The notes below the pieces were generated by a model. It did no database searches. It was given only the letters and a program-made list of their open reading frames with translations, and was not told the origin of the DNA. Both the position numbers and the translations under genes were made by a program. 62,856 nt of DNA from positions 14,745 to 77,600 of the forward strand of contig JANQZX010000098.1 in the NCBI GenBank assembly GCA_030728245.1. Direction: 5' to 3'. This document shows positions 61,421-62,856 of the stretch, in pieces (positions within the stretch are counted from its first letter, which is position 1; each line of letters starts with the position of its first letter). The stretch is from Saprospiraceae bacterium. GTDB taxonomy: Bacteria > Bacteroidota > Bacteroidia > Chitinophagales > Saprospiraceae.

Positions 61421-62856
61421 CGGTTTCTTCTCTGATTTTTCCTCACGTTCCTTTGCCTGTCGTTTCATTTCTTTCATGTCATCCATTTCAGGACTTTCTT
61501 TTAGTGCCTTCCAGTCAAATTTCTCATCAAAAGGATCCAATGCTTTTTGCGGGTCAAAAATTCGGGCATCTACTGGTAAGGCGATATAGGGAGAAAAATC
61601 AGGTTTATCGGTAAACATATCAGATAAATCGGTGGCAGAAGCATCGTATTGATTCAGATAAGGAATGCCAAGTATATTCCAGAATGTCTTGAAAATACTA
61701 CCGAAACTGCTATGGGTATGGCTGACATAATTACGTTTTGTATAAGGCGAAATAGCCATGAGTACACTTCTATGTGCATCCACATGATCTACTCCACCCT
61801 GCGCATCATCTTCTGTTATTAAAATGAGCATATTTTTCCAATAAGGAGTTTTGGATAAAAACTCAACAATTCTGCCAACTGCCAGGTCATTATCGGCCAT
61901 ATAACTCTCCTTAAACGGATAACCAGCCTCGGGTCTTTCCCCAGAACCATGATCATTTGGCAAAATTACGGTAAGCATACTTGGTAAACTATCTTTCCCG
62001 GGTCCCCATTTCTCATTAAACTCCTTTTCAAAAACAGTCATTCTAAATTGGTCTGGAATGGCCATATTGTAAGTGGCATATTCGTAACTGGTTCTATCTA
62101 ATAAAGGGGTTGGCATCGGATAATTTGCCTTATGGCGAATGCCACCATATTTATAAGTGTCTTTATAATCAGCAGGTTCGAACATAACCCCAAAACCAAA
62201 ATTAAAATATGATTTATTATGTCTGAACAAATGATCCCACATGGAACCTGCTTCGTTATAATCTTCGGGAAAAATAGCACCGGCGGCACCATTAATGCCC
62301 AAATTCCCCGGAGCTTCTGAATTTTCCTTGTGTTCCCTGTTATTTCCATAATTAGCTGGCGTCGTAGCCTCTACCCATTCATTAGGATAAGTATTTGCCA
62401 ACCAACGATGGCCGTCAGCCGACACATCGGAATCGACATAAAAATTATCACTTATCGCAAATCGTTCTGCCAATTTTATATGGTTTGGCATAACATTTAC
62501 ATTGTCAATAATTTTAGATTTATTTTTATTTGAAACGGTACGATTTAATCCATAAGGTGCCAACGTAGAGTCCCCAAGCCCATTCTTCATTTGGCCGAAA
62601 ATATCGTCATAGGTTCTATTTTCCTTAGAAATGAAAACTATGTGTTTGATTGGGGAATCTTTTTGTCCAGGAAAAAGAGGAATAGGATTATTCTTTCTGG
62701 TATTATGTATTGGGCTATTGGCTGGTGTAATTTTGAAATTATTCTCAATCACCTGTTTTGTTAAGGCAGGTAATTGATCATCCGATGGAACATCAGTTAC
62801 CTGAACGGCACCATGCATTAAATTGCCAATATAACTTCCCGACACACCCATTTTAA
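61391..62856 (-). CDS. Phosphoesterase/acid-phosphatase-like secreted protein (5' truncated by window edge)
   Basis: The frame remains open past the ATG at 62851 to the window edge, and the visible N-terminus (SGSYIGNLMHGAVQVTDVPSDDQLPALTKQVIENN) fits the end of a YncE-like propeller that normally precedes this enzyme, so the gene continues upstream. The visible phosphoesterase part (alkaline phosphatase superfamily) includes HIVFISKENRTYDDIFGQM (metal-binding Asn/Arg/Thr site), LAERFAISDNFYVDSDVSADGHRWLANTYPNEW, VILPNDHGSGERPEAGYPFKESYMADND and ILITEDDAQGGVDHVDAHRSVLMAISPY. It likely hydrolyses phosphate esters outside the inner membrane. The C-terminus is basic (KREEKSEKKPSNGPAKSKN-like). 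It overlaps the TonB receptor gene 3' ends by 30 bp. Confidence 0.88.
   Translation of the reverse strand, partial: KMGVSGSYIGNLMHGAVQVTDVPSDDQLPALTKQVIENNFKITPANSPIHNTRKNNPIPLFPGQKDSPIKHIVFISKENRTYDDIFGQMKNGLGDSTLAPYGLNRTVSNKNKSKIIDNVNVMPNHIKLAERFAISDNFYVDSDVSADGHRWLANTYPNEWVEATTPANYGNNREHKENSEAPGNLGINGAAGAIFPEDYNEAGSMWDHLFRHNKSYFNFGFGVMFEPADYKDTYKYGGIRHKANYPMPTPLLDRTSYEYATYNMAIPDQFRMTVFEKEFNEKWGPGKDSLPSMLTVILPNDHGSGERPEAGYPFKESYMADNDLAVGRIVEFLSKTPYWKNMLILITEDDAQGGVDHVDAHRSVLMAISPYTKRNYVSHTHSSFGSIFKTFWNILGIPYLNQYDASATDLSDMFTDKPDFSPYIALPVDARIFDPQKALDPFDEKFDWKALKESPEMDDMKEMKRQAKEREEKSEKKPSNGPAKSKN

Overview
The window is chromosomal DNA from a member of the Bacteroidota, most likely an environmental, AT-rich, T9SS-bearing lineage such as Saprospiria, Chitinophagia or Flavobacteriia; I am sure only of the phylum. 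The evidence is the PorP/SprF membrane protein, two giant surface proteins with the CHU_C gliding-motility-type C-terminal sorting domain, an OmpA/TPR/beta-propeller protein, a TonB receptor, DUF1080 and sortilin-like secreted proteins, and repeated TAnnTTTG promoter boxes. I see no tRNA, rRNA, CRISPR array, integrase or insertion sequence. Genes are tightly packed and only one gap exceeds 300 bases (55809-56185).

Layout. 1-1472: 3' part of HMG-CoA synthase (mevalonate pathway). 1490-4369 (minus): helix-hairpin-helix protein and ComEC (DNA uptake). 4529-9550 (plus): a compact four-gene run with a GNAT acetyltransferase, a 992-residue protein of unrecognised family built on a tandem repeat of about 262 residues, a small membrane protein resembling the first part of a sterol desaturase, and an M16 peptidase. 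9558-15596: TlpA-like thioredoxin, membrane protein plus GT2 glycosyltransferase, release factor 3, TetR regulator and a secreted protein of unknown function. 15629-26502 (minus): T9SS surface cluster PorP - OmpA/TPR - two paralogous CHU_C proteins. 26662-31913: Pmp-like beta-helix protein, threonine dehydratase, DacB and a GH3-remnant/beta-lactamase-family protein. 31916-37981 (minus): ECF sigma factor with a composite anti-sigma/beta-barrel protein, then metH with a small partner gene. 38133-41315 (minus): hydroxypyruvate-isomerase-like TIM barrel, Tat-exported gluconate-dehydrogenase subunit-3-like lipoprotein and GMC oxidoreductase. 41494-55808: aconitase, a lipoprotein, an AddA-like helicase, an exported DinB protein, a LolA-like protein, a sortilin-like propeller, a DUF1080 protein and a propeller-cytochrome c protein. 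56186-62856: ArsR-ArsM fusion with a perfect palindromic operator, a CASTOR/POLLUX-type channel, a TonB receptor and a truncated phosphoesterase.

How the genes may work together. PorP, OmpA and the two CHU_C proteins form a recognised kind of type IX export and surface-display cassette. GMC oxidoreductase, subunit 3 and TIM barrel, together with DUF1080 and propeller-cytochrome c about 11 kb away, suggest periplasmic oxidation of sugars, possibly through 3-keto-glycosides. The sigma factor and the protein overlapping it look like a surface-sensing pair. The least explained protein is the 992-residue repeat protein at 5127-8105. The most complete regulatory story is the ArsR-ArsM fusion, which probably represses its own gene through the 30-bp palindrome next to its start codon.
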